A DNA stretch of 64,000 nt from Pseudomonadota bacterium. Lineage in GTDB: Bacteria; Pseudomonadota; Gammaproteobacteria; Burkholderiales; Burkholderiaceae_C. Below, in pieces: positions 40,140-48,531 of this stretch; position 1 is the stretch's first letter, and each line of letters opens with the position of its first letter. The translations under genes and the position numbers were made by a program. The notes below the pieces were generated by a model. It made no database searches, was not told the origin of the DNA, and saw nothing but the letters and a program-made list of their open reading frames with translations. The stretch spans positions 1 through 64,000 of the forward strand of contig JAKAXL010000007.1 of the NCBI GenBank assembly GCA_021816585.1, written 5' to 3'.

Positions 40140-42889
40140 ACTCGCCGCAGGCGGCCGCGGTGCTGCAGGGCGTCGGCCTGCGCTATGGCGGGCGCGAGGT
40201 GCTCGATGTGCCGCAATTGCGCCTGCCCGCGGGCTGCATGGTGGGACTGATCGGTCCCGACGGCGTCGGCAAGTCCAGCCTGCTGGCCCTGCTGTCCGGA
40301 GCGCGCGCGCTGCAGCGCGGCAGCATCGAGGTGCTGGGCGGCAGCCTGCGCGAGCCGCGCCACATGGCGCACCTGCGGCACCGCATCGCGTACATGCCGC
40401 AGGGTCTCGGGCGCAGCCTGTACGGCGCGCTTTCGGTGCGCGAGAACCTGGAGTTCTTCGGGCGCCAGCGCGGCTTCGACCCGGCCTGGCGGCGCGCGCG
40501 CGAGTCCGAATTGCTGCGCGCCACCGGCCTCGAGCCTTTCGCCGCCCGCCCGGCCGCGCAGCTGTCGGGCGGCATGAAGCAAAAGCTCGCGCTGTGCTGC
40601 GCGCTGCTGCACGAACCCGACCTGCTGGTGCTCGACGAGCCGACCACCGGGGTCGATCCGCTGTCGAGGGTGCAGTTCTGGGCGCTCATCGGCAGCATTC
40701 GCGCGCGCCGCCCCGACATGAGCGTGATCGTCGCCACCTCCTATCTCGACGAGGCGCGCGACTTCGACTGGCTGGTGGTGATGGACGCCGGGCGGGTACT
40801 GGCGAGCGGCGCGACGCGCGAACTGCTGGAGCGCGCCGGCAGCCACGACGTGGGCCAGCTGTTCGCCAGTCTGGTCGCCGGGCACGGCGCGCCGGGCGCG
40901 GCGCCGGCGGCGCGGCCGGTGCAGGCCCCGCGGCTCGTCGCCGCGCCGCTCGCCGAAGCCGGTCCCGCGGTGGTCGAGGCGCACGGGCTGAGCCGGCGCT
41001 TCGGCGACTTCACCGCCGTCGACCGCATCGAGCTGAGCGTGCGCCGGGGCGAGATCTTCGGTTTCATCGGATCCAATGGTTGCGGCAAGACCACGACCAT
41101 GAAAATGCTCACCGGGCTGCTGGCGCCCAGCGCCGGCAGCGTGCGGGTGCTCGGGCGCGTCCCCGACGCGCGCGACCTGCAGGCGCGCAAGCGCGTGGGC
41201 TACATGACCCAGGGTTTCTCGCTGTGGACCGAGCTGACGGTGCGCCAGAACCTGGAACTGCACGCGCGCCTGTTCGGGCTGCCGGCGGCGCAGCGCGCGC
41301 AGGCCGTGGCGCGCGCGGCCGAACGCTTCGAGCTGGCGCCGATGATGGAGCAGCTCGCGGCCGGCCTGCCGCTGGGGCAGCGCCAGCGCCTGTCCTTCGC
41401 GGTGGCGACCCTGCATGCGCCGGAACTGCTGATCCTGGACGAGCCGACCTCCGGTGTCGACCCGCTGGCGCGCGACTGGTTCTGGCAGCGCATGCAGGAC
41501 CTGGCGCGCGACGAGGGCGTGACGATTTTCGTGTCGACCCACCGCATGAGCGAGGCCGAGCGCTGCGACCGGGTCGCGCTGATGCACGCCGGACGCGTGC
41601 TGGCCACCGGCACGCCGCGGGAACTGACGCAGGCGCGCGGCGCGGCCACGCTGGAGCAGGCCTTCGTGCAGTGGATCGAGTCGGCGCAGCAGCAGACGGC
41701 GCAGCCGGTCGCCGAATTCGTCGTGGCGCGCGCCGCGCCGCGACGTCGCGCGACCCTGCTGGCACGCTCGGCGACCCGCCTGCTCGCGCACAGCTGGCGC
41801 GAGGCGCTGGAGCTGCTGCGCGATCCGGTGCGCGCGACCCTGGCACTGGCCGGCAGCGTGCTGCTGCTGGTGATCATGGGTTACGGCATCAACCTCGACG
41901 TGCAGCACCTGCGCTTCGCCGTGCTCGACCGCGACCAGACCACCTTGAGCCGCGACTACGTGCGCGAATTCGCCAGCGCGCGCGAATTCAGCGAACGCGC
42001 GCCGCTGCGCAGCGACGCCGACATGGAGCGCAGGCTGCGCGACGGCGAGCTGGCGCTGGCGCTGGAGATCCCGCCGCATTTCGCGCGCGACCTGCAACGC
42101 GGGCTGAGCCCCGAGGTGGGTGCCTGGGTCGACGGCTCGATGCCGTCGCGCGCCGAGACCATCGACGGCTTCGTGCGGGCGGTGCATGCGACCTGGCTGG
42201 CGCGGCGCATCGCCGAACGCGTCGCGTCGCCGGCCGCGCCCGCGGCTGCCGGGATCGAGATCCGCTATCGCTACAACCCGGACCTGAGCAGCCTGGTGGC
42301 GATGGCGCCGGCGATCATCCCGTTGCTGCTGATGATGATCCCGGCGATGCTCGCCTCGCTCAGCGTGGTGCGCGAGAAGGAACTCGGTTCGATCCTGAAT
42401 TTCTACGTCGGGCCGTCCACGCGCCTGGAGTTCCTGCTGGGCAAGCAGATTCCCTACGTCGTGCTGGCGATGCTGAACGCCTGCGTGCTGTGGGCGTGGA
42501 CCCGGGCCGTGTTCGGCGTGCCCTTCACCGGCAGCCTGCCCGCCTTCGTGCTGGGCTCGCTGCTGTACGTGATCGACGCCACCGCGCTGGGCTTGCTCAT
42601 GTCGAGTTTCCTGCGCACGCAGACCGCGGCGATCTTCGCCACCGCGATCGGAACCATGCTGCCCGCGGTGCAGTTCTGCGGGTTGATCGATCCGACCTCG
42701 TCGTTGCAGGGGCTGGGGGCGTGGATCGGGCGCGTGTACCCGACCACGCACTTCCTGATCGTGTCGCGCGGAACCTTCTCGAAATCCCTCGGGCTGTCGG
42801 CTCTGGGGCCGCAACTGCTGGCGCTGCTGCTCGCCGCGCCGGTGCTGCTGGGCGCGGGCGCGCTGCTGCTGCGCCGCCAGGAGTCCTGA
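40136..42889 (+). CDS. RbbA-like ABC transporter: two ATPase domains fused to a permease
   Basis: The 917-residue protein has two nucleotide-binding domains followed by an ABC-2 type membrane domain, the RbbA/YhiH arrangement. NBD1 has Walker A GPDGVGKSS and signature LSGGMKQKLAL; NBD2 has Walker A GSNGCGKTT and the RbbA-type degenerate signature LPLGQRQRLSFA, and both have LDEPT[TS]GVDP Walker B boxes. The membrane part (from about residue 570) opens with a helix, a large periplasmic loop, then five helices. In E. coli, RbbA binds ribosomes, but the HlyD–RbbA–YhhJ operon suggests an exporter; the substrate is unknown. Confidence 0.9.
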   Translation: MNSPQAAAVLQGVGLRYGGREVLDVPQLRLPAGCMVGLIGPDGVGKSSLLALLSGARALQRGSIEVLGGSLREPRHMAHLRHRIAYMPQGLGRSLYGALSVRENLEFFGRQRGFDPAWRRARESELLRATGLEPFAARPAAQLSGGMKQKLALCCALLHEPDLLVLDEPTTGVDPLSRVQFWALIGSIRARRPDMSVIVATSYLDEARDFDWLVVMDAGRVLASGATRELLERAGSHDVGQLFASLVAGHGAPGAAPAARPVQAPRLVAAPLAEAGPAVVEAHGLSRRFGDFTAVDRIELSVRRGEIFGFIGSNGCGKTTTMKMLTGLLAPSAGSVRVLGRVPDARDLQARKRVGYMTQGFSLWTELTVRQNLELHARLFGLPAAQRAQAVARAAERFELAPMMEQLAAGLPLGQRQRLSFAVATLHAPELLILDEPTSGVDPLARDWFWQRMQDLARDEGVTIFVSTHRMSEAERCDRVALMHAGRVLATGTPRELTQARGAATLEQAFVQWIESAQQQTAQPVAEFVVARAAPRRRATLLARSATRLLAHSWREALELLRDPVRATLALAGSVLLLVIMGYGINLDVQHLRFAVLDRDQTTLSRDYVREFASAREFSERAPLRSDADMERRLRDGELALALEIPPHFARDLQRGLSPEVGAWVDGSMPSRAETIDGFVRAVHATWLARRIAERVASPAAPAAAGIEIRYRYNPDLSSLVAMAPAIIPLLLMMIPAMLASLSVVREKELGSILNFYVGPSTRLEFLLGKQIPYVVLAMLNACVLWAWTRAVFGVPFTGSLPAFVLGSLLYVIDATALGLLMSSFLRTQTAAIFATAIGTMLPAVQFCGLIDPTSSLQGLGAWIGRVYPTTHFLIVSRGTFSKSLGLSALGPQLLALLLAAPVLLGAGALLLRRQES

Positions 42890-42901
42890 GGAGTCGCGGG
42901 C

Positions 42902-44035
42902 ATGGCGCGCCTGAGCAACATCTGGAGCCTGGGACTGAAGGAGTTGCGCAGCCTGCGCCACGACCGTGCGATGCTGGTGCTGATCGTGTTCGCCTTCACG
43001 GCGGCGATCTACAGCGCGGCCACCGGGACTCCGGAGACCCTGCACCGGGCGCCGCTGGCCATCGTCGACGAGGACCATTCGCCGTTGTCGCAGCGCCTGC
43101 ACGAGGCCTTCGGCCCGCCGTATTTCCTGCCGCCGCCGCGCATCGCGCTGCGCGACGTCGACGCGGCGATGGATGCGGGGCGCTACACCTTCGTGCTCGA
43201 CATCCCGCCGCACTTCGAGCGCGACCTGCTGGGCGGGCGACAGCCGCAGCTGCAGCTCAGCGTGGACGCCACGCGCATGGCCCAGGCCTTCACCGGCGGG
43301 GCCTACGTGCAGGCCATCTGCGAGGGCGAGATCGCCGAATTCCTGCAGCGCCAACGCGTCGCCGACGCGACGATCGATGCGCCGGCCCGCCTGGTGCTGC
43401 GCAACCGTTTCAACCCGGAGCTGCGGCCTTCGTGGTTCGGCGCGGTGGCCGAGCTGATCAACAACGTGACCATGCTGGGAATCGTGCTGACCGGTGCCGC
43501 GCTGCTGCGCGAGCGCGAGCACGGCAGCATCGAGCACCTGCTGGCGATGCCGCTGAGCCCCTTCGAGATCATGGCCGCGAAGGTGTGGTCGATGGGCCTG
43601 GTGGTGCTGCTGGGCTGCTGTGCGTCGCTGTGGCTGGTCGTGCACGGAATGATCGGGTTGCCGCTGCCGCGCTCGACCTGGGTGTTCGTGCTGGGCGCTG
43701 CGCTGCAGATGTTCGCCGTCACGTCGATGGGCATCGCGCTGGGAACGCTGGCGCGCTCGATGCCGCAGATGGGGCTGCTGCTGATCCTCGTGCTGCTGCC
43801 GCTGGAGATGCTGTCGGGAGCCAGCACGCCGCGCGAGAGCATGCCCGAGGCGGTGCGCCTGCTGATGCTGGCGGCGCCGACCACGCACTTCGTCAGCCTG
43901 TCGCAGGCCACGCTGTTCCGCGGCGCCGGGTTGCGCGTGGTGTGGCCGCAGCTGCTGGCCATCGCCGGAATCGGCGCGGCGCTGTTCGCCCTCGCGCTGG
44001 CGCGCCTGCGCAGCGCCATCGGCGCGATGGCCTGA
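42902..44035 (+). CDS. ABC-2 type permease (YhhJ-like)
   Basis: The 377-residue inner-membrane protein is the second permease of the exporter, pairing with the membrane domain of the RbbA-like protein. It has an N-terminal helix (AMLVLIVFAFTAAIYSA), a periplasmic domain of about 150 residues (PLAIVDEDHSPLSQRLHEAF is the family block), then five C-terminal helices with the conserved REREHGSIEHLLAMPLSPFEIMAAKVW loop. It starts 12 bp after the RbbA-like stop. Its substrate cannot be inferred. Confidence 0.9.
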   Translation: MARLSNIWSLGLKELRSLRHDRAMLVLIVFAFTAAIYSAATGTPETLHRAPLAIVDEDHSPLSQRLHEAFGPPYFLPPPRIALRDVDAAMDAGRYTFVLDIPPHFERDLLGGRQPQLQLSVDATRMAQAFTGGAYVQAICEGEIAEFLQRQRVADATIDAPARLVLRNRFNPELRPSWFGAVAELINNVTMLGIVLTGAALLREREHGSIEHLLAMPLSPFEIMAAKVWSMGLVVLLGCCASLWLVVHGMIGLPLPRSTWVFVLGAALQMFAVTSMGIALGTLARSMPQMGLLLILVLLPLEMLSGASTPRESMPEAVRLLMLAAPTTHFVSLSQATLFRGAGLRVVWPQLLAIAGIGAALFALALARLRSAIGAMA

Positions 44036-44074
44036 GTCGGCCGGCGCGCCGGCCCCACGCGCCGGCGCGGGGTC

Positions 44075-44584
44075 TCAGGACGCGTCGCGCATGATGAACA
44101 TGCCGCTGTCGACGTCGTCGAGATGGGCGCTTTGCGCCTCGCGCTCGTCGGGGTCGGGCTCGCGCACTTCCAGGATGCGGTAGTGCACGCGCAGCGCCAT
44201 GCCGGCCAGCGGGTGGTTGCCGTCGAGCACCACCTTGCCGTCGGCGATGTCGGTCACGGTGAACAGACTGCCCGGCTCCGCCGGCGCGCAGCCGCGCGGC
44301 AGCTGCTCGAACTGCATGCCCGGCTCGAGCAGCTCGGGGAAGAGTTCGCGGCTTTCCACGCGCAGGCGCTCCGGCTCGTAGTCGCCGAAGGCATCGGTGG
44401 GCTCGATCTGCAGCGCGCCGCTGTCGCCGGCCGACTTGCCCAGCAGATCGCGCGAGATCGCCGGCAGCAGGTCGGCGCCGCCGACGTAGAAATCGCTGCC
44501 CTGCTCGTCCTCGGCGAGGGCTTCGTTCTGGGCGTCGGTGAGGCGCCAGGCCAGCGTGACCACGGTATCGGGTGCGACTTGCAT
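44075..44584 (-). CDS. FKBP-type peptidyl-prolyl isomerase, SlyD-like
   Basis: This is a cytoplasmic prolyl isomerase/chaperone. The 169-residue protein has the SlyD pattern of an FKBP domain split by an IF (insert-in-flap) chaperone domain: VVTLAWRLTDAQNEAL, GADLLPAISRDLLGKSAGD, EPTDAFGDYEPE, and the closing GNHPLAGMALRVHYRILEV. The His/Cys-rich nickel-binding tail of E. coli SlyD is missing; the tail is acidic instead (about 140–169). ATG 44584 was chosen. It is divergent from the RoxA-like gene, with 174 bp between them showing no clear promoter. Confidence 0.88.
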   Translation of the reverse strand: MQVAPDTVVTLAWRLTDAQNEALAEDEQGSDFYVGGADLLPAISRDLLGKSAGDSGALQIEPTDAFGDYEPERLRVESRELFPELLEPGMQFEQLPRGCAPAEPGSLFTVTDIADGKVVLDGNHPLAGMALRVHYRILEVREPDPDEREAQSAHLDDVDSGMFIMRDAS

Positions 44585-44758
44585 GATGATGTTCCTGCAC
44601 GGGTCCGGGACCCCGCGACGTGCCGCGGGGCGGTGCGCCGCTCGTCGCGGCGCCTCGGCCGGCGCGACGAGCGCGCCGGACCCGACATTGTGCCCCCAAC
44701 GCGCTCGCGCGCGCGAGTCGGTCGGGACAGGCGCGGGGGTAGGCAGGGCTACACTGCC

Positions 44759-45982
44759 ATGCCGGCTTTCTCCTTCATCGACATGCTCCCGCGCCCGCGA
44801 GTAGTGCCTTCCTCCCTGATCCGCTTTCCCGGCCTCGGCCGCCGCCGCTTCCTGCGCGAGTACTGGCAGCGCAAGCCGCTGCTGGTGCGCGCAGCGGTTC
44901 CCGAACTGCAAGGGCTGATCGATCGCCGCGAGCTGTTCCGGCTGGCGCTGCGCGACGATGTCGAGGCGCGGGTGATCCGGCGCGACGACGCGCGCTGGCA
45001 GGTCTGCCATGCCCCGCTGTCGCGCCGCGACCTGCCGGCGCTGCGCAGCCCGCACTGGACCTTGCTGGTGCAGGGCGTGGACCTGCACGACGAACGGGTC
45101 GCGCAGTTGCTGCAGCGCTTTCGCTTCCTGCCCGACGCACGGCTCGACGACATCATGATCTCGTGGGCCAGCGACGGCGGCGGCGTGGGCCCGCATGTCG
45201 ACGAGTACGACGTGTTCCTGCTGCAGGCGCAGGGGCGGCGACGCTGGCGCATCGGTCCCGTGGCCGAACCCCGGATGCAGCCCGGACAGCCGCTGAAGCT
45301 GCTGCGCGACTTTCGTCCCGAGCAGGAATTCACCGTCGAGCCGGGAGACCTGCTGTACCTGCCTCCGGGTTGGGGGCACGACGGGATCGCCGACGGCGAA
45401 TGCATGACCTGCTCGGTGGGTTTTCGCGCACCGCCGGGCGACGAGCTGTTGCGCCAGTTGCTGTGGAAGATGGCCGAGGAACTCGAGCCGTCGCCGCGCT
45501 ACAGCGACCGCGGCAAGGTGGGCGAGGCGGTGGCCGCGCACCCGGCGCGCCTGCCCGACGACATGGTCCGCTTCGTCGCCGCGGCCTTCGCGCGGCTGCG
45601 GCCCGGGCGCCGCGACTTCGCGCGCGCGCTCGGGGAACTGCTCACCGAGCCGAAGCAGGAAGTGGTGTTCGAGGCCGCGCAAACGGCGGGTCTCGCGCGA
45701 CGGGTCGCCCGCGCGGGCTTGCGCCTGGACCGGCGCAGCCGCATGCTGTGGTCGGCCGCGGCCGTGATGATCAACGGCGAGAGCGTGCCCGAGACGCTCG
45801 CGCGCTCGAGTCTGTTGCGGCGCCTGGCCGACGCGCGCGGCCTCGACGCCGCCGCATGGGCGCGGGCGGATGCCGCGGAGCGGGAATTGCTGTTGCAGTG
45901 GTGCCGCCTGGGCTGGGCCCATGCGGGTATCGGCGCCCATGGCGCGGGGAGGGCGGATGCAGGAGCCGACGACGACGCATGA
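44759..45982 (+). CDS. JmjC-type ribosomal oxygenase (RoxA/YcfD-like)
   Basis: RoxA is an iron- and 2-oxoglutarate-dependent oxygenase that hydroxylates an Arg of ribosomal protein L16. The 407-residue protein has a cupin core with the metal triad H146 and D148 (GPHVDEYD) and H207 (PPGWGHDG). The start FPGLGRRRFLREYWQRKPLLVRAAVP and the DIMISWASDGGGVGPHVD block are typical of the family, as is the winged-helix C-terminal domain. ATG 44759 was chosen. The next gene overlaps its 3' end by 26 bp. Confidence 0.9.
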   Translation: MPAFSFIDMLPRPRVVPSSLIRFPGLGRRRFLREYWQRKPLLVRAAVPELQGLIDRRELFRLALRDDVEARVIRRDDARWQVCHAPLSRRDLPALRSPHWTLLVQGVDLHDERVAQLLQRFRFLPDARLDDIMISWASDGGGVGPHVDEYDVFLLQAQGRRRWRIGPVAEPRMQPGQPLKLLRDFRPEQEFTVEPGDLLYLPPGWGHDGIADGECMTCSVGFRAPPGDELLRQLLWKMAEELEPSPRYSDRGKVGEAVAAHPARLPDDMVRFVAAAFARLRPGRRDFARALGELLTEPKQEVVFEAAQTAGLARRVARAGLRLDRRSRMLWSAAAVMINGESVPETLARSSLLRRLADARGLDAAAWARADAAERELLLQWCRLGWAHAGIGAHGAGRADAGADDDA

Positions 45983-46457
45983 CGACGGGGACGCGAGTCG
46001 CGTGCTGCAAGGGCGCGAAGCGTGGCAGCAGGCCTTGCGCGATGCGCTGCTGGATCCCGGCGTGGGCTGGTGCATGTACAGCGACGACTACCGCGACTGG
46101 CCGCTGGGCGAGGCCGCCGTGGTGCAGGCGCTGCAGCAATGGGCATTCGGGTTGCGCAACCCGTGCGTGCGGGTCCTGGCCCGGGATTACTCCGCGGTGG
46201 TCCGCGATTTCCCGCGCTTCGTTCGCTGGCGCACCGATTTCGGGCATGTGCTGGAATGCCGCGAACTTCCCGCCGGGATCGAGGCTCCCCCCGAGGGCTT
46301 GTGGCTGCAGGAACGCGGTGTGCTCGCGCTGCCGGCCCAGCGCAACCGGCGCAGCGTGCTGACGTCGGGCGGCGCATGGAGGAGTTCGCTCGAGGCTTTC
46401 GAGCAGGCCTGGGAGGTGGCGGAACCCGGTTTCGTATCGCGATTGCTCGGTTTGTGA
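45957..46457 (+). CDS. Hypothetical protein following the RoxA-like gene
   Basis: I do not recognise a named family with certainty. The 166-residue product contains ALLDPGVGWCMYSDDYRDWPLG and VRVLARDYSAVVRDFPRFVRWRTDFGHVLECREL, which resemble small proteins often found after roxA-like genes in Burkholderiales. No signal peptide or membrane helix is seen, and codon use matches its neighbours. ATG 45957 follows GGGGAGGG; ATG 45939 would add six residues. The 26-bp overlap with the upstream gene suggests coupled translation. The sequence gives no catalytic clue. Confidence 0.75.
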   Translation: MQEPTTTHDDGDASRVLQGREAWQQALRDALLDPGVGWCMYSDDYRDWPLGEAAVVQALQQWAFGLRNPCVRVLARDYSAVVRDFPRFVRWRTDFGHVLECRELPAGIEAPPEGLWLQERGVLALPAQRNRRSVLTSGGAWRSSLEAFEQAWEVAEPGFVSRLLGL

Positions 46458-46518
46458 ACAATTCGCAACATCGTGATGCATTTGTGACAGGGCTATCGGG
46501 GCAAACCCTGGGGGGAGC

Positions 46519-46524
46519 TATACT
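46519..46524 (+). promoter_or_regulatory. Candidate -10 element before the Ala/Pro-rich lipoprotein gene
   Basis: TATACT lies about 113 bp before the start codon. The upstream 46450–46500 region is AT-rich and contains two TTGTGA copies, but none is at -35 spacing. The leader would be about 105 nt, long for so small a gene. Confidence 0.35.
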
Positions 46525-46636
46525 TTCGCACTGAACTGCGTGCCGTCCTTGCGGTCGGCGGGTTCGTGTTCCAAAATTCCCTCCGGAATCACCCGGTTCT
46601 CACTGCCTGTTCCTGATCTGACGCTTGAGGATACAA

Positions 46637-46864
46637 ATGAAAAAGTCCGTGCTGTTGGCTTCGATGATCGCTGCGCTGGCGCTGGCCGCCTGCGGCAAGA
46701 AGGAAGAAGCCGCCCCCGCGTCGGCGCCGGCCTCGGCCGCTGCTCCGGCCTCCGCCCCGGCTTCCGCCGCCGCGCCGGCTGCCTCGGCTGCGTCGAAGGC
46801 CGCCCCGGCCGCGTCGGCTGCCGCCGCGTCGGCCCCGGCTTCCGCCGCCAGCGCCCAGAAGTAA
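46637..46864 (+). CDS. Small Ala/Pro/Ser-rich lipoprotein
   Basis: The 75-residue precursor MKKSVLLASMIAALALAACGKKEEA has a classic lipoprotein signal peptide with lipobox LAAC, the Cys at residue 19 becoming the lipidated N-terminus. The mature 57 residues are KKEE followed almost only by Ala, Pro and Ser in repeats such as APASAPASAAAP. A low-complexity, extended tail of this kind suggests a spacer or cell-wall-facing anchor; no function is known. A GAGG ribosome site precedes ATG 46637, and a strong terminator follows, so it is a single-gene transcript. Confidence 0.85.
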   Translation: MKKSVLLASMIAALALAACGKKEEAAPASAPASAAAPASAPASAAAPAASAASKAAPAASAAAASAPASAASAQK

Positions 46865-46871
46865 ATCGCTG

Positions 46872-46940
46872 ACCGCAGCGGGCTTCGGCTCGCTGCGGAT
46901 TCGCGATGCCTTGAACAAGCCAGCTTCGGCTGGCTTTTTT
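46872..46940 (+). terminator. Tandem hairpins ending the lipoprotein transcript
   Basis: The first hairpin pairs CCGCAGCG (46873–46880) with CGCTGCGG (46891–46898). The second pairs AGCCAGC (46918–46924) with GCTGGCT (46929–46935) around a TTCG tetraloop and runs into T's (46935–46940). The second is a textbook Rho-independent terminator. Confidence 0.88.
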
Positions 46941-46994
46941 GTTGCCCGCGCCGCGCATCGGACAACAGAAGGCGGACGGCACCAAGCGGACAAC

Positions 46995-47020
46995 AAAAAG
47001 GCCTGTCGATCGACAGGCCT
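46995..47020 (-). terminator. Palindromic terminator of the rpmB–rpmG transcript
   Basis: A 22-bp perfect palindrome (46999–47020, arms AGGCCTGTCGA and TCGACAGGCCT) is followed on the minus strand by five T's (A's at 46995–46999). It lies 62 bp past the rpmG stop. As a perfect palindrome it could act in both directions. Confidence 0.85.
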
Positions 47021-47081
47021 TCGACGGGCCCCCGCCGCACGCGGCAGGGGCGGGGCGGGCGCCCGCGGCGCCGCTGCCCGC

Positions 47082-47249
47082 TTACTTCAGCTTGCTTTCC
47101 TTGTAGACCACGTGCTTGCGCGCGACCGGGTCGAATTTGGCGATTTCCATCTTCTCCGGCTGGGTGCGCTTGTTCTTGGTCGTGGTGTAGAAGTGACCGG
47201 TACCGGCGGTCGACTCCAGCTTGATCTTTTCACGTCCGCCCTTGGCCAT
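47082..47249 (-). CDS. rpmG: 50S ribosomal protein L33
   Basis: The 55-residue product is [16 protein letters not shown] followed by the L33 block [21 protein letters not shown], ending VVYKESKLK. It has no CxxC zinc pairs, so it is the zinc-independent form common in betaproteobacteria. It follows rpmB after 29 bp, the standard rpmB–rpmG pair. The gene was too short for a usual ORF cut-off but its identity is clear. Confidence 0.97.
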   Translation of the reverse strand: MAKGGREKIKLESTAGTGHFYTTTKNKRTQPEKMEIAKFDPVARKHVVYKESKLK

Positions 47250-47278
47250 GGCGCGTCACTCCTGTTGCAGTTCGGGGT

Positions 47279-47512
47279 TCAGGCTTCGCCGCGCGCGCGC
47301 AGGTCCGACAGCACGGCATCGATGCCGACCTTGTCGATCAGGCGCAGCCCGGCATTCGAGATGCGCAGGCGCACGAAACGATTTTCGCTTTCGACCCAGA
47401 TCCTGCGATATTGCAGATTGGGCAGGAAACGACGCTTGGTCTTGTTGTTCGCGTGGGAAACGTTGTTGCCCACCATCGGCGCTTTGCCGGTAACCTGACA
47501 GACGCGTGCCAT
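47279..47512 (-). CDS. rpmB: 50S ribosomal protein L28
   Basis: The 77-residue protein opens [32 protein letters not shown], the L28 signature, and ends with [22 protein letters not shown] 47512 was preferred to the upstream in-frame starts because of the conserved N-terminus. The 90 bp between its start and the apaH stop show no obvious promoter beyond an A/T-richer patch near 47525–47560. Confidence 0.97.
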   Translation of the reverse strand: MARVCQVTGKAPMVGNNVSHANNKTKRRFLPNLQYRRIWVESENRFVRLRISNAGLRLIDKVGIDAVLSDLRARGEA

Positions 47513-47602
47513 ACAGCACTCCACTTGATAAGCGTTGGCAAAAACGGGCATTGTACACGGTGTTCGTCGAGATCCCAAGTTGCGGCCCGTCCGCGCGACG
47601 AA

Positions 47603-48460
47603 TCATCCGGCGCCGGCGCCGTTCGCCGCGGGCTTGCGCGCGCGCTCGCAGGGCAGCGAGCACAGCTGCAGCCAGCGCGGCGCGGCGCCTTGCAGGCGCA
47701 GGCTGCTGAGGCTGCCGCCCCACAGGCAGCCGCTGTCCAGGCACAGCGCCTCGTCGCTCCACGACAGCCCCAGCGTCGACCAGTGCCCGAAGGCGATCGG
47801 CGTGCCGCGGCTGGCGCGCCCGGGTACCGCGTACCAGGGCAGCAGCTCCGGCGGCGCGCCGCCCGGCGCCTGCTTGCAGTGGAAGTCGATGCTGCCGTCG
47901 CGCGTGTCGATGTAGCGCAGCCGGGTCAGCGCATTGACCGTCAGGCGCCAGCGATCGGGGCCCTGCAGCCGCTCCGACCAGATGGCGGGCTGGTTGCCGA
48001 ACAGATCGTCGAGGAAGGCGCGCAGATCGGCGCCGCGCAGCTGCTGCTCGACCTCGCCGGCCAGCGCCAGGGTCTGCTGCACGCTCCATTGCGGCATCAC
48101 GCCGGCATGCACCAGCAGCCAGCCCTGCTCGGACAGGGCCAGCGGGCGTTCGCGCACCCATTGCAGCAGTTCATCGCGGTCGGGGGCCTCGAGAATGTCG
48201 TCCAGGGTGTCGCTGCGGTGCGCGCGGCGCACCCCCTCGGCCACCGCGAGCAGGTGCAGGTCGTGGTTGCCCAGCAGGCATTGCGCCGCGTCGCCCAGGC
48301 GCATCAGCAGGCGCAGGCAGGCGGCGGAGCCGGGGCCGCGATTGACCGCGTCGCCCAGCACCACCACGCGATCGTTCGCGGGGTCGAAGCGCAGCACGTC
48401 GAGCAGGCGCGCGAAGGCCTCGTCGCATCCTTGCAGGTCCCCGATCAGATAAGTGGCCAT
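47603..48460 (-). CDS. apaH: Bis(5'-nucleosyl)-tetraphosphatase, symmetrical
   Basis: ApaH cleaves Ap4A to two ADP and also decaps Np4-capped RNAs. The 285-residue metallophosphatase has the motifs ATYLIGDLQGCDEA (D8 as ligand), LGDAVNRGPGS and LLGNHDLHLLA, and the later GWLLVHAGV and GHWSTLG metal-ligand regions. GDAVNRGP differs from the common GDLVNRGP only at the third residue. It is divergent from the phosphomannomutase gene with 71 bp between. Confidence 0.95.
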   Translation of the reverse strand: MATYLIGDLQGCDEAFARLLDVLRFDPANDRVVVLGDAVNRGPGSAACLRLLMRLGDAAQCLLGNHDLHLLAVAEGVRRAHRSDTLDDILEAPDRDELLQWVRERPLALSEQGWLLVHAGVMPQWSVQQTLALAGEVEQQLRGADLRAFLDDLFGNQPAIWSERLQGPDRWRLTVNALTRLRYIDTRDGSIDFHCKQAPGGAPPELLPWYAVPGRASRGTPIAFGHWSTLGLSWSDEALCLDSGCLWGGSLSSLRLQGAAPRWLQLCSLPCERARKPAANGAGAG

Positions 48461-48531
48461 CGCTGCTCGACGTGAGAAAATGCCATTTTGCCTCGGACGG
48501 GCGCCCGCCGGGCCGCCCGCTTCCCAACCGC

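Noticed and set aside
39932..43888. A 1318-residue open frame on the minus strand opposite the ABC exporter genes
   Set aside because: It mirrors the RbbA-like and permease genes, contains no family motif and has an antisense-type composition.
46452..46490. TGTGA-containing stretches before the lipoprotein gene as CRP sites
   Set aside because: Only one half of the TGTGA-N6-TCACA pattern is present in each, and their spacing to the -10 element does not fit an activator site well.
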